Position numbers and translations under genes: made by a program | Assembly: GCA_910586725.1 (NCBI GenBank) | Contig: CAJUJL010000001.1 | Coordinates: 62,001 to 126,000, forward strand | From: an uncultured Lachnospiraceae bacterium | GTDB lineage: Bacteria; Bacillota; Clostridia; Lachnospirales; Lachnospiraceae | Length of the DNA: 64,000 nucleotides | Reading direction: 5' to 3' | Shown here: positions 8,542-17,016 of the stretch, piece by piece | Layout: each line of letters opens with the position of its first letter | Numbering within the stretch: position 1 is the first letter of the stretch | The notes under the pieces: generated by a model | What the model saw: only the letters and a program-made list of their open reading frames with translations | The model's database searches: none | What the model was told of the DNA's origin: nothing

Positions 8542-9645
8542 TTATGATTTGATTGCGCTGAATTCTCCATATTTTTTCTTACCGTTATCGCCGTTGACAT
8601 ATGCTCTTATTTTGTAGTATGTCTTACTTGCTTTTGGCTTTTTCACGGTAAATTTCGTGGTCCTGGCTTTCTTAATTGTCTTTAACAGCGTATATCTGCC
8701 GTTCTTTTTCTTCGAAGCATAAATCTGATACCCTTTTGCGCCGGAAACTTTTTTCCAGGAAATTTGCGTCTTTGTCCTCTTTTTCACTTTCACGCCTTTG
8801 ACTTTATCCGGCGACAGCGTGACTTTCACCATTTCACTGTATTCGCCGAATTTCTGGCTTCCGTACTCCGCCCTCTGAAACGCGCGAATGGAAAACGTGT
8901 GCTTCGACGCATACTTAAATTTCTTGGAATATGCCGTCACGGCGGATCCGGTTATGGTTTTGATCGCCCGATAGCCATTTGTTTTGGAACCATACTCATA
9001 AAGCACATATCCGTCGGCGCTTTCAATTTTATCCCATTCAAAATTTACGCTTCTGGAACCTTTTTTTGACTGTATTCTCAGTCCTATTTTTTTGTTGAAA
9101 TCAGACTGCAAAACAGCCGGCTTATCTTTCAGCGTTACTGTGGCGGCGTCTGCAAGCGGAACCGTAATTTCGCTTACGCCGCTGCCGTCCATATATTTTA
9201 CGGCCGCTCCTGCGTCCTCTTCAAACTCTGCGGCTTCTACTTTGACCTGATACCCGCTACCGGAAGGATTTAAGGACAATGTGCCAAGCTTGGCGTATTC
9301 GCTGTTTTCAAAAATATCCTGATCGGCTTTTCCGGAAAGAATAATATCCACCAGATAAGAGCCGTCTGTTTCCTGAATGATTTCGGCGTCTTTTACAGCG
9401 CTTTTCAACGTGCTTTCAAACTGAAAAGAGGGCTCTTTGATAGAACCGCTTTCTACCGTAACGCAAAGCTTAAGGCGCAGCGACGTAATCGTTTCCAGCT
9501 TTCCTTCCGGCAGATTCAGCCCAACGGATACGCTGTCATTTCCTGCCGTCAGCACTGCCTTATTGTTTTGCGCAGCGGCAAAAGCCGCTGGCGAAAACAG
9601 TACAAAAAGCATGGTTAATACTATATATCTCATCCACTTTTTCAT
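8542..9645 (-). CDS. Secreted cohesin-like protein with two fibronectin type III domains (367 aa)
   Basis: Signal peptide at 1-24 (cut likely after AAFA). Residues about 28-170 form a beta-rich domain with the features of a cohesin or cohesin-like fold (VSVGLNLPEG, LGTLSLNPSGSG). Two FN3-like repeats follow (about 190-275 and 280-367), with the consensus stretches GYVLYEYGSKTNG and GYQIYASKKKNGRYTLL. No LPxTG motif or C-terminal anchor is visible, so how it stays on the cell is unclear. The start ATG overlaps the stop of the M60 protease gene (ATGA), with GGAGG 7 nt upstream, so the two are translationally coupled. Because the upstream protein carries a dockerin, this protein may be its docking partner. 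The FN3 call is firm; the cohesin call is moderate. Confidence 0.7.
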   Translation of the reverse strand: MKKWMRYIVLTMLFVLFSPAAFAAAQNNKAVLTAGNDSVSVGLNLPEGKLETITSLRLKLCVTVESGSIKEPSFQFESTLKSAVKDAEIIQETDGSYLVDIILSGKADQDIFENSEYAKLGTLSLNPSGSGYQVKVEAAEFEEDAGAAVKYMDGSGVSEITVPLADAATVTLKDKPAVLQSDFNKKIGLRIQSKKGSRSVNFEWDKIESADGYVLYEYGSKTNGYRAIKTITGSAVTAYSKKFKYASKHTFSIRAFQRAEYGSQKFGEYSEMVKVTLSPDKVKGVKVKKRTKTQISWKKVSGAKGYQIYASKKKNGRYTLLKTIKKARTTKFTVKKPKASKTYYKIRAYVNGDNGKKKYGEFSAIKS

Positions 9646-12600
9646 TTCGAACCTCCTTGAAACGTAATATCCGGCAGCACATCCGGCAGCTGAATCAGCT
9701 GCGTATCGCTGACAATACGCTCGCCCTCTAACGTCAGGGCGTTATCGACACGGTAAAGCTCTCCGCGTACGCCGTCCATCTTCTGAAGCGACGCTTCATC
9801 CCACTGGCCAGGCTCTACATAATATACCCAGGTTCCGTCCGAAGTTTCTCCCAGATTGCCCTGTTTTGGCTTCTCAGCAAAAATCACCTGTTTTGCCAGC
9901 ACGTTGCCGTCTTTTTCTCCTACGACGTTTCCATCTCCGTCATACAAAATCACTATGTTATATGCCGGATTTCCTTTATATGTTCCGGTAAAGATGAGGG
10001 AGCCCTGCGGTATCACATCCTCCGCCTCATCCCCATACGAATAATCTGCCGTCAGCACGCCGACTGCCGGCTGGCCGTCGCCCGCTTTCATAAATTCCAG
10101 ATTATCTCCGCTAGGTCCGCATACTTCAATTTCCTGAATCGAAATATTTCCGGCCTGTGAAATCGTCAGCCGCACATACCTTGCGTTATAAGTTCCAATC
10201 CAGTGTTCTCTTTCGCCCTCTTCCACAGAATCAAACCAAATGGTATCGTTTGTTCCGTCAAGGCCCGCATAGTGTTCTTTTACCGCCGTCCAGGCTGTTC
10301 CATCTTCACTGACTTCAACGGTAACGTCTGAAAGCGCGCTTCCCTGATATTTCAAAGAAGTTACTTCTTCTGTTTTATGCATATCCACGGTAATTACGGC
10401 CGTTCCGTCGCTGCTGCCGTTATAGGTTCCGGCTGCAGTCCTGTCATTATCCAGAATCCGCTCAATGCTGTTTATTTTCTTTTCTTCCAAACTGCCCGAT
10501 CCGCTTTCATGATAACCGCTGTCCGGATCTTCCTCATCCGGATCAATCGCCACGTCGTCTTCCGACGTCATATTCGTTTCAACCGTCCAGGACGATTTTT
10601 CCAGTACGCCGTCTGTTTGAATCTTCACCGAACCGGCTGATTTTACGTTCGAATAATTCAGGTATTTATCTACTGCCCGAACTTCGTATTCCATTACTCT
10701 GTTGTTAATCGTTGAAACCGTATCGACAAACACTGTGGACGCCGCCGTATCTATTGGCTTAAATCCAACCACCTCTGTCTTCTTTTCACCGTTCGAAATC
10801 ATACTTCGGCTGATTTCATAACCCAAAATCAAATCCGCATCCTGATTGGTAGCAATTCTGATTTCCGCCTGGTTGGCGTTTGCCGTAACAACCGCTTCGG
10901 TTATAGCGTCTCCATCTTTGACCGTTCCCGCTTCCTGCGGATTTGCAAGACGGTAGCTCCTTGCGTCTTCATTTGCATAATAAATCGCTTTTTCATCTGC
11001 TTCTCCATATTTTTCAGCGTAAGAAACAGTCGCTTCATCCGGAACCATGCCCCAGCGTTCAAAGAACGGCAGGATATTTTTATTTGCCGCCGCACAGGCC
11101 AGCCGCATCAGATTCTGATCTGAACCGCCGTTCAACGCGAGTCCTTCCTGAGGCGCCATCGCCGGATTTCTGGAATACGTATCGACGCGCGCAAAGAAAA
11201 GATTGTTAAACTGATCTTCATAATTGTCATAAATATGCCTGTCGTCTGCCTGATCGTCAAAAGCAAGATGAAGCTGCCAGTACAGCGCAAGCTGCGTAAA
11301 TACGTTGGACGCGCGTCCGACGCTTCCCGACGTCACTTTCTTATAAACATTATCATAAGTATAACGTATTTTTCCAGTCAGAAGCTGTGCAAAATAATTG
11401 TTTGTCACTTCCGCAACCGCATAGCTTCCCTGATTGATGTCATGGCCGATTTCATGCGCAATTCCCCATCCAAAGCCAGACATATCGTTTGGACCGCTCA
11501 GAGCGGAAGATCCCCATTCGATGCCGATATGATTGCCCGACGCATACATAAATGCTCCGGCAAACATCCTCATATACCGGATGTTTAAATGCTGGGACGG
11601 CATCGCGTTCTTTCCATGCGCTGTTCCGGCGTCATCGCTTAATCCTTTGTGCTGATAAAACAGCGTCATTGTATCTTCCATTGCTTTCAGCGCGTTGTCA
11701 AGCTTTGTTACTTTATCCTGCGCGCTCTGTATTCCTGCCCAGATCTGCGTCGCCGGCAGTGAATACATCATGTCTTCCATCATAATATCGGTCGCATTTA
11801 AAATACAGTTCGTCTGATCATAGTCATATTTTGCATTTTCCGTATTTACATGCTGCGTGCCATGATTTTCCTCAATTTTACCGACATAAGCTCCCAGTTC
11901 TTCTACATACGCTTCAATTGCAGCTCTGCGCTCTGCCCCTGCTTTTCCATATACGCTAAGAGACGGAATGTCGCTGCCGCCGCTGATGCGCACCGCATAC
12001 TGATCGGATGCGTTATTTCCGGTATAAGCCACATAAACCTGGCCGCCTCTCTCGAAGTCTTTTGTCGAAATTCGCGGAACTGTAATTTCATTTCTGCCCA
12101 CTTTTAAGCCCACGGTCTTGAAAAAGCCGCCCGCTTCCGAATGATGCTGCGTAAATACGAGCTGAAGCCCCGCAGAATCTCCCGTTCTTTTCACATTGTG
12201 GCCTACATATACAAGAATGCTGTCTCCGGCATTCACCGCTTTTCCAAGCGGCTGCCATGCATTTAAGCCGCCAAATCCCAAATGACCGTCTTTTTTTGCC
12301 GTAATTGTGTTATCCACTTCATAAGACGGCGCAAGATCCGAATTGAGAATCTCTCTTGCCGTTTTCAGCTCCAGTTTCAATTCACTGTATAGCGGATGCA
12401 GCTCTTTGCTTGCTTCATCGCGCGTCTCAAGGCGCGTCTCAAGCGCGGCAATTACAGCTTCCGTTACGTCATTTTTCAGAGTCGTATGCATTTCATCCGC
12501 ATACAGGCCCATAATTTCATCTTCCAGAGAATCGTACCGATGGAAATGAATTTCTCCAACCTTCATATCCGCCCTTACGCTGGCCCTTCCAAACGACAGA

Positions 12601-14861
12601 TGCACTTTGTTGGCAGTGATTGTCTCATTAAATTTTATAATATAGAACGGATTGTCGTTTTCATCCCGTTTCTCAAGAACTTTCGTTCCCATAATTTTCT
12701 CTTCAGAACCGTCTTTGCTCCAGTATCCGACTCTCGCGTATTCCAGCCTTGCCACCTGATCTACCGCCGCATACGTAATATAATTCATCTGGTAATCGTC
12801 GTCCAGCGTAATTGTCATACCCTTATCGTTCGTCGGATAAGCGCATCCGTCGTCCCAGTCATTTTTTACCCAGTATGAACCATAATCATTGTCTACCAGA
12901 CCCCACGCGGCGCCGGCAGTCGTATCCAGCGGACTTCCTTCCATATGCGCTCCGCCGCTTCCTCCGTAAGCGGCTCCTATAATATGTTCGCTTACAACGC
13001 CTTCTCCTTTGGAAGTATTTAAAAGCATGTAATCCGGAAGTTTTGGCGGCGACACATTCTTCGTTTTCGCCAGAGACGTAAGCGAAGGTTTGCCCCATCC
13101 AAGCTCATTCCATCCAATTACATAAACGGTATATTCCGTATCTTCCTCAAGACCGCTGATGGTATAACGGTTCTCGTCTATCTTTCCGGTTCCCGCCACA
13201 GTCTGAGTAAATCCTTCCACAACAGGCTGAAATTCCTTATCCTGAGATTTTTTGTAATATACCATATAACCGTTTGCGTCATCCATGTCTTTCCATGACA
13301 CGCTGAGCGAACGAAAACCGCCGGCAGCCGTAACATTATCCGGTGGAGCCGGCAGCTTTTCAGGCTTTGGCTCGCCAATTTGTACATTGGACCACGGGCT
13401 GCTCCAGTCGCCGTTTACCGAACGCACTTTCACCGTATATTTTTCAAAATTTTTCATCGGCTTATCATTGATAGACGTCATTCTGTGACAATTACCTGAT
13501 ACGCGGATAATCTGCGTTTCAATGCCTTCTGATTTTTTCACCGGCCCCTGAATATAAACCTCATATCCCGTTACATTTCTCTGGGCGTTCCAGGAAGCCA
13601 CAAGGCCTGAGTTCACAGACTCTAACGTATTGAGCGTTGGAACGTCAAGCTGCGGAGCCGGAATTCTCTCTTCCATATTATTGACAAATTCTACTTTTGC
13701 AATATTGACAAGCGGCTCTGTTTTCTTCGTTCCGGTAATCTTAATCGTTACCCGCTTTACAGCAATCTGCGTGCCAAAATCAAGGACTAGCGTGCCGTTT
13801 GCTTCTACATTTACCCTAGCGGCAGCCCGGCCTGCGGCGCGCCTTACCAGAGCGAGGCTCTCTTCCATCCTGCCCCCGTCTGCGGAAGCGGACGCTTTTT
13901 CAGGAATTGCTGCGCTTTGTCCGGCAAACGGGATGGAAAGCTCCTGCTCGGCTCCGTTTTCATCCGTATAAATCACAGACGCTTCCCCGCCTGTAATTTC
14001 GCTTGCAATATAACCGTCTTCATCCGCCGCCGTGGGAGCATGTATGGCAATTCCCTCAATCGGTACGGACGCCGCGTCTCCTTCTGACAGCACAAAATCC
14101 AAAGCCACGGGATTTTCCTCGGAAATGGCTTCTTCGTTCTGCGTTTTCAGTGCAATCGTCCCGGCATTGTTTAAAAAATCAGACAGCGTGCCATCTGCAA
14201 TGACGGTTCCGTCCGCCGGATTCGTACTCAAAACCAGGCCCAGCTTTTCCACCTGAGACTTCTGGCTCTGGCTTTCGCCAATGCTTTGCACCGCGTACTG
14301 TAAATCCGCCATGTCGATTTTTCCGTCTCCGTTTAAGTCTTCTTTTATACTCTGCTGATGATTCCGAATGGCGTTTAAAATCAGACCCGTATCTTTCTGA
14401 TCTACGACCGCATCCTGATTTACATCTCCAATGCAAATCCATCCGGGAGCTGCAGAGCCTTCGTTTTCATTTTTCACGGAAGAAACAACGATTTTCGTAA
14501 TCCAGCCTTCTTCCACATGAACATCCTGCGTGTAGCCGGCAAATTTGTCCGCTGCAACTTCTACTTTGTAATCTCCTGCAGGCGCCTGAAATCTTACCGT
14601 TCTCGAAGAAGACGCCTCTTCCGTAAATTCAAGCGTCTTTTGTTCCATGATTTTTCCATCACCGCTTAACTTTACGCTGACTTTTCCCTGATACGGAAAC
14701 AGACGCGAAGAGCGGACTTCTACATCCAAAATGCTTCGCGTCTCTTGTGCCAGCGTCCCGGCCTTTGTTCCAATATCAGCTCCGTACGCCGGCATGGAAG
14801 TTCCCAGCCAGGTCTGCACAGCTATGCAGCCAGTAAGCAGCATTGCCAATACTTTCTTCAT
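9642..14861 (-). CDS. Secreted M60-family (enhancin-like) metalloprotease with dockerin and carbohydrate-binding modules
   Basis: A 1739 aa extracellular protease. Order: signal peptide (1-28), beta domain (about 45-125), type I dockerin (144-195, two Ca-loop repeats GDVNQDAVVDQKD and DLNGDGKIDMADL), FN3 domains (about 400-620), F5/8 type C-like sugar-binding domain (about 640-800), M60 catalytic domain, and a second F5/8 type C domain near 1480-1610. The zinc site is H1136-E1137-x2-H1140 followed by E1151, matching the M60 pattern HExxH-x(8-28)-E. Family members cleave mucins and other O-glycosylated proteins, so this is probably a mucinase acting with the GH101 enzyme nearby. ATG at 14861 follows AAGGAGAGG. 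It is the first gene of a two-gene operon with the cohesin-like protein. Substrate is inferred from family. Confidence 0.92.
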   Translation of the reverse strand: MKKVLAMLLTGCIAVQTWLGTSMPAYGADIGTKAGTLAQETRSILDVEVRSSRLFPYQGKVSVKLSGDGKIMEQKTLEFTEEASSSRTVRFQAPAGDYKVEVAADKFAGYTQDVHVEEGWITKIVVSSVKNENEGSAAPGWICIGDVNQDAVVDQKDTGLILNAIRNHQQSIKEDLNGDGKIDMADLQYAVQSIGESQSQKSQVEKLGLVLSTNPADGTVIADGTLSDFLNNAGTIALKTQNEEAISEENPVALDFVLSEGDAASVPIEGIAIHAPTAADEDGYIASEITGGEASVIYTDENGAEQELSIPFAGQSAAIPEKASASADGGRMEESLALVRRAAGRAAARVNVEANGTLVLDFGTQIAVKRVTIKITGTKKTEPLVNIAKVEFVNNMEERIPAPQLDVPTLNTLESVNSGLVASWNAQRNVTGYEVYIQGPVKKSEGIETQIIRVSGNCHRMTSINDKPMKNFEKYTVKVRSVNGDWSSPWSNVQIGEPKPEKLPAPPDNVTAAGGFRSLSVSWKDMDDANGYMVYYKKSQDKEFQPVVEGFTQTVAGTGKIDENRYTISGLEEDTEYTVYVIGWNELGWGKPSLTSLAKTKNVSPPKLPDYMLLNTSKGEGVVSEHIIGAAYGGSGGAHMEGSPLDTTAGAAWGLVDNDYGSYWVKNDWDDGCAYPTNDKGMTITLDDDYQMNYITYAAVDQVARLEYARVGYWSKDGSEEKIMGTKVLEKRDENDNPFYIIKFNETITANKVHLSFGRASVRADMKVGEIHFHRYDSLEDEIMGLYADEMHTTLKNDVTEAVIAALETRLETRDEASKELHPLYSELKLELKTAREILNSDLAPSYEVDNTITAKKDGHLGFGGLNAWQPLGKAVNAGDSILVYVGHNVKRTGDSAGLQLVFTQHHSEAGGFFKTVGLKVGRNEITVPRISTKDFERGGQVYVAYTGNNASDQYAVRISGGSDIPSLSVYGKAGAERRAAIEAYVEELGAYVGKIEENHGTQHVNTENAKYDYDQTNCILNATDIMMEDMMYSLPATQIWAGIQSAQDKVTKLDNALKAMEDTMTLFYQHKGLSDDAGTAHGKNAMPSQHLNIRYMRMFAGAFMYASGNHIGIEWGSSALSGPNDMSGFGWGIAHEIGHDINQGSYAVAEVTNNYFAQLLTGKIRYTYDNVYKKVTSGSVGRASNVFTQLALYWQLHLAFDDQADDRHIYDNYEDQFNNLFFARVDTYSRNPAMAPQEGLALNGGSDQNLMRLACAAANKNILPFFERWGMVPDEATVSYAEKYGEADEKAIYYANEDARSYRLANPQEAGTVKDGDAITEAVVTANANQAEIRIATNQDADLILGYEISRSMISNGEKKTEVVGFKPIDTAASTVFVDTVSTINNRVMEYEVRAVDKYLNYSNVKSAGSVKIQTDGVLEKSSWTVETNMTSEDDVAIDPDEEDPDSGYHESGSGSLEEKKINSIERILDNDRTAAGTYNGSSDGTAVITVDMHKTEEVTSLKYQGSALSDVTVEVSEDGTAWTAVKEHYAGLDGTNDTIWFDSVEEGEREHWIGTYNARYVRLTISQAGNISIQEIEVCGPSGDNLEFMKAGDGQPAVGVLTADYSYGDEAEDVIPQGSLIFTGTYKGNPAYNIVILYDGDGNVVGEKDGNVLAKQVIFAEKPKQGNLGETSDGTWVYYVEPGQWDEASLQKMDGVRGELYRVDNALTLEGERIVSDTQLIQLPDVLPDITFQGGSK

Positions 14862-14902
14862 CCTTTTGTCCTCTCCTTAAAAATAGTAATAATTGGATTA
14901 AT

Positions 14903-14932
14903 ACTATAACACATTCTCCTATTTTTTTACAA
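14903..14932 (-). promoter_or_regulatory. Probable promoter of the M60 protease operon
   Basis: Minus strand: TTGTAA (14927-14932), an 18-nt spacer and TATAGT (14903-14908), about 42 nt before the start codon. Spacing is slightly long but acceptable. Confidence 0.5.
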
Positions 14933-15007
14933 TCCCTTTTTCCATTTCTGTCACTTATCCAAATATAAAAAAACAAAAAAGGGCAGATAATAAATGCTTT
15001 TTTCAAA

Positions 15008-15093
15008 GGGCAGAGGCGGATTCGAACCACCGAAGCAATTTGCAGCAGATTTATAGTCTGTCCCCTTTGACCGTTTTAATGACGGCCTTTACC
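15008..15093 (-). pseudogene. Degenerate tRNA-Tyr (tRNA pseudogene)
   Basis: The minus strand matches the clostridial tRNA-Tyr pattern from the end of the D-loop onward: GGTCAAAGGGGACAGAC, a variable arm, GGTGGTTCGAATCCGCC (T-arm) and a 3' acceptor strand TCTGCCC. Three defects stand out. The 5' end (GGTAAAG) cannot pair with the 3' acceptor strand. The anticodon reads ATA, not GTA. One anticodon-stem pair is lost. No encoded CCA follows. Total length, about 86 nt, is right for a long-variable-arm tRNA. It lies 12 nt past the stop of an ABC transporter gene, on the same strand, so it is probably a dead copy or a recombination scar. The 10-mer AAAGGGCAGA at its 3' end recurs at 14978-14987. 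Confidence 0.65.
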
Positions 15094-15105
15094 GGAGAGC
15101 AGAAC

Positions 15106-17016
15106 TCAAGAGCATAAAAAGCTGCCGGTATACAGACGGTAATATTTTCCTTTTTCCAGCAAAAGCTCCTCATGCGTTCCTTTTTCAATGACGGCCCCCT
15201 GTTCTAAAACCACGATACAGTCACTGTTTTTTACCGTGGAAAGACGATGGGCAATGACAAATGTCGTACGGCCGTCCATCAGCTTATCCATGCCGTCCTG
15301 CACGATTCGCTCTGTCCGGGTGTCAATGGAGCTTGTGGCTTCGTCCAGGATCAGCGCCGGGGGATCCGCAACTGCCGCCCTTGCAATCGCAAGAAGCTGC
15401 CTCTGGCCCTGGCTCAAACTCGCGCCGTCTCCGTGAAGCGCCGTCTGATAGCCGTCCGGAAGCCTCCGGATAAAGCTGTCCGCATTGGCCAGCTTTGCCG
15501 CGGCAATTACTTCTTCGTCCGTGGCCTCAAGTCTGCCGTAACGAATGTTTTCCATTACCGTATTGGTAAACAAATGCGTATCCTGAAGCACCATGCCAAG
15601 GGAACGCCGCAAATCTGACTTCTGAATTTTATTAATATTGATGCCGTCATAGCGGATTTTTCCGTCCTGTATGTCGTAAAACCGGTTGATCAGATTGGTA
15701 ATCGTCGTCTTTCCGGCTCCCGTCGAACCGACAAAGGCAATTTTCTGCCCCCGCTTTGCATGCAGCCGGACGTCATGCAAAACCATTTTCTCATCGGTAT
15801 AGCCAAAATCCACGCCGTCCAGCACAACATCCCCCTGCAGACGGACGTAATCTGTCGTGCCGCTGTCTTTGTGGAAATGCTTCCACGCCCAGATTCCGGT
15901 TCGCTCTTTTGTTTCCGACAGCCGGTTTCCCGTTTCTTTTACATTGACAAGCGTTACATAACCGTCGTCTGTTTCCGCATGTTCATCCAGCAGGGCAAAA
16001 ATCCTCTGCGCCCCCGCCATAGCCATAACGATGCTGTTTAACTGCTGGCTCACCTGGTTGATTGGCATATTAAAGCTTTTGTTAAAAGTCAGAAAGCTGG
16101 CCAGGCCTCCGATTGTCAGGCCGGAAATTCCATGCAGCGCAAGCACGCCTCCAATCAGCGCGCAAAGCACATAGCTGATATTTCCCATCTGGGCGTTTAG
16201 CGGAGCGAGCAGATTTGCAAATTTGTTTGCCTGATAAGCGCTTTCAAACAATTCTCCGTTTAACTTTTCAAATGTTTTACGGCTTTCCTCTTCGTGGCAA
16301 AAAACTTTTACTACTTTCTGCCCCTCCATCATTTCCTCAATATAGCCGTTGACAATCCCGATGTTTTTTTGCTGTTCCATAAAATATCTTCCGCTTTTTC
16401 CGGCAACTGTCTTTGTCAGAAACAGCATGGCGGCCACCATAAAAAGCGTAACTGCCGTCAGAGGAACATTCAGCCGAATCATGCTGACAAGCACAGATAC
16501 GATTGTGACTGCGCTGGATAAAAGCTGCGGCATGCTCTGGCTGATCATCTGGCGAAGCGTGTCAATGTCGTTTGTATAAACAGACATAATGTTTCCATGC
16601 GCATTCGTGTCAAAATAACGAATCGGCAGCTTCTCCATATGCGCAAACAAGTCGTTCCGAAGCCGAAGCAAAGTTCCCTGGCTGACGTAAATCATAATCT
16701 TCGTATAAGCATAAGTAGCCAGAACGCCAACCGCATAAAATCCCCCGACGCGGAAAATGGCACGGACAAGCGCCGAAAAATCGGGATGATCGCTGCCCAT
16801 AAGCGGCATAATATAATCGTCAATCAGCGTCTTTAAAAATAACGTACCCTGTACATTAGAAAGTACGCTGATAAAAATACAGACGACTACGGCGGCGCAC
16901 GCCGCGGCATATTGTTTCATAATATAGGAAAGCAGCCGCCCCAAAAGCTTTCCCGGATTTTTTATATTCTGTTTCCCTTTGGAATTCATTCTTCCTGCAT
17001 GCATTGGTCCAGGCAT
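15106..17016 (-). CDS. Heterodimeric ABC exporter subunit, catalytic-Glu half (636 aa)
   Basis: Membrane half-transporter: an N-terminal six-helix ABC exporter domain (about 35-330), then an ATPase domain. Walker A is GSTGAGKTT, Walker B is LILDEATSS with the catalytic Glu, and the signature is LSQGQRQ rather than LSGGQ. Its partner has the reverse pattern, which is typical of heterodimeric multidrug exporters with one active and one degenerate ATP site (BmrCD/TM287-288 type). There is an insert of about 30 residues between the membrane and ATPase domains. The start ATG at 17016 overlaps the partner stop by one base (TGATG) with GGAGG 10 nt upstream. It is the third gene of the marR operon. 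Substrate is unknown; drug, lipid or peptide export is plausible. Confidence 0.9.
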   Translation of the reverse strand: MPGPMHAGRMNSKGKQNIKNPGKLLGRLLSYIMKQYAAACAAVVVCIFISVLSNVQGTLFLKTLIDDYIMPLMGSDHPDFSALVRAIFRVGGFYAVGVLATYAYTKIMIYVSQGTLLRLRNDLFAHMEKLPIRYFDTNAHGNIMSVYTNDIDTLRQMISQSMPQLLSSAVTIVSVLVSMIRLNVPLTAVTLFMVAAMLFLTKTVAGKSGRYFMEQQKNIGIVNGYIEEMMEGQKVVKVFCHEEESRKTFEKLNGELFESAYQANKFANLLAPLNAQMGNISYVLCALIGGVLALHGISGLTIGGLASFLTFNKSFNMPINQVSQQLNSIVMAMAGAQRIFALLDEHAETDDGYVTLVNVKETGNRLSETKERTGIWAWKHFHKDSGTTDYVRLQGDVVLDGVDFGYTDEKMVLHDVRLHAKRGQKIAFVGSTGAGKTTITNLINRFYDIQDGKIRYDGININKIQKSDLRRSLGMVLQDTHLFTNTVMENIRYGRLEATDEEVIAAAKLANADSFIRRLPDGYQTALHGDGASLSQGQRQLLAIARAAVADPPALILDEATSSIDTRTERIVQDGMDKLMDGRTTFVIAHRLSTVKNSDCIVVLEQGAVIEKGTHEELLLEKGKYYRLYTGSFLCS

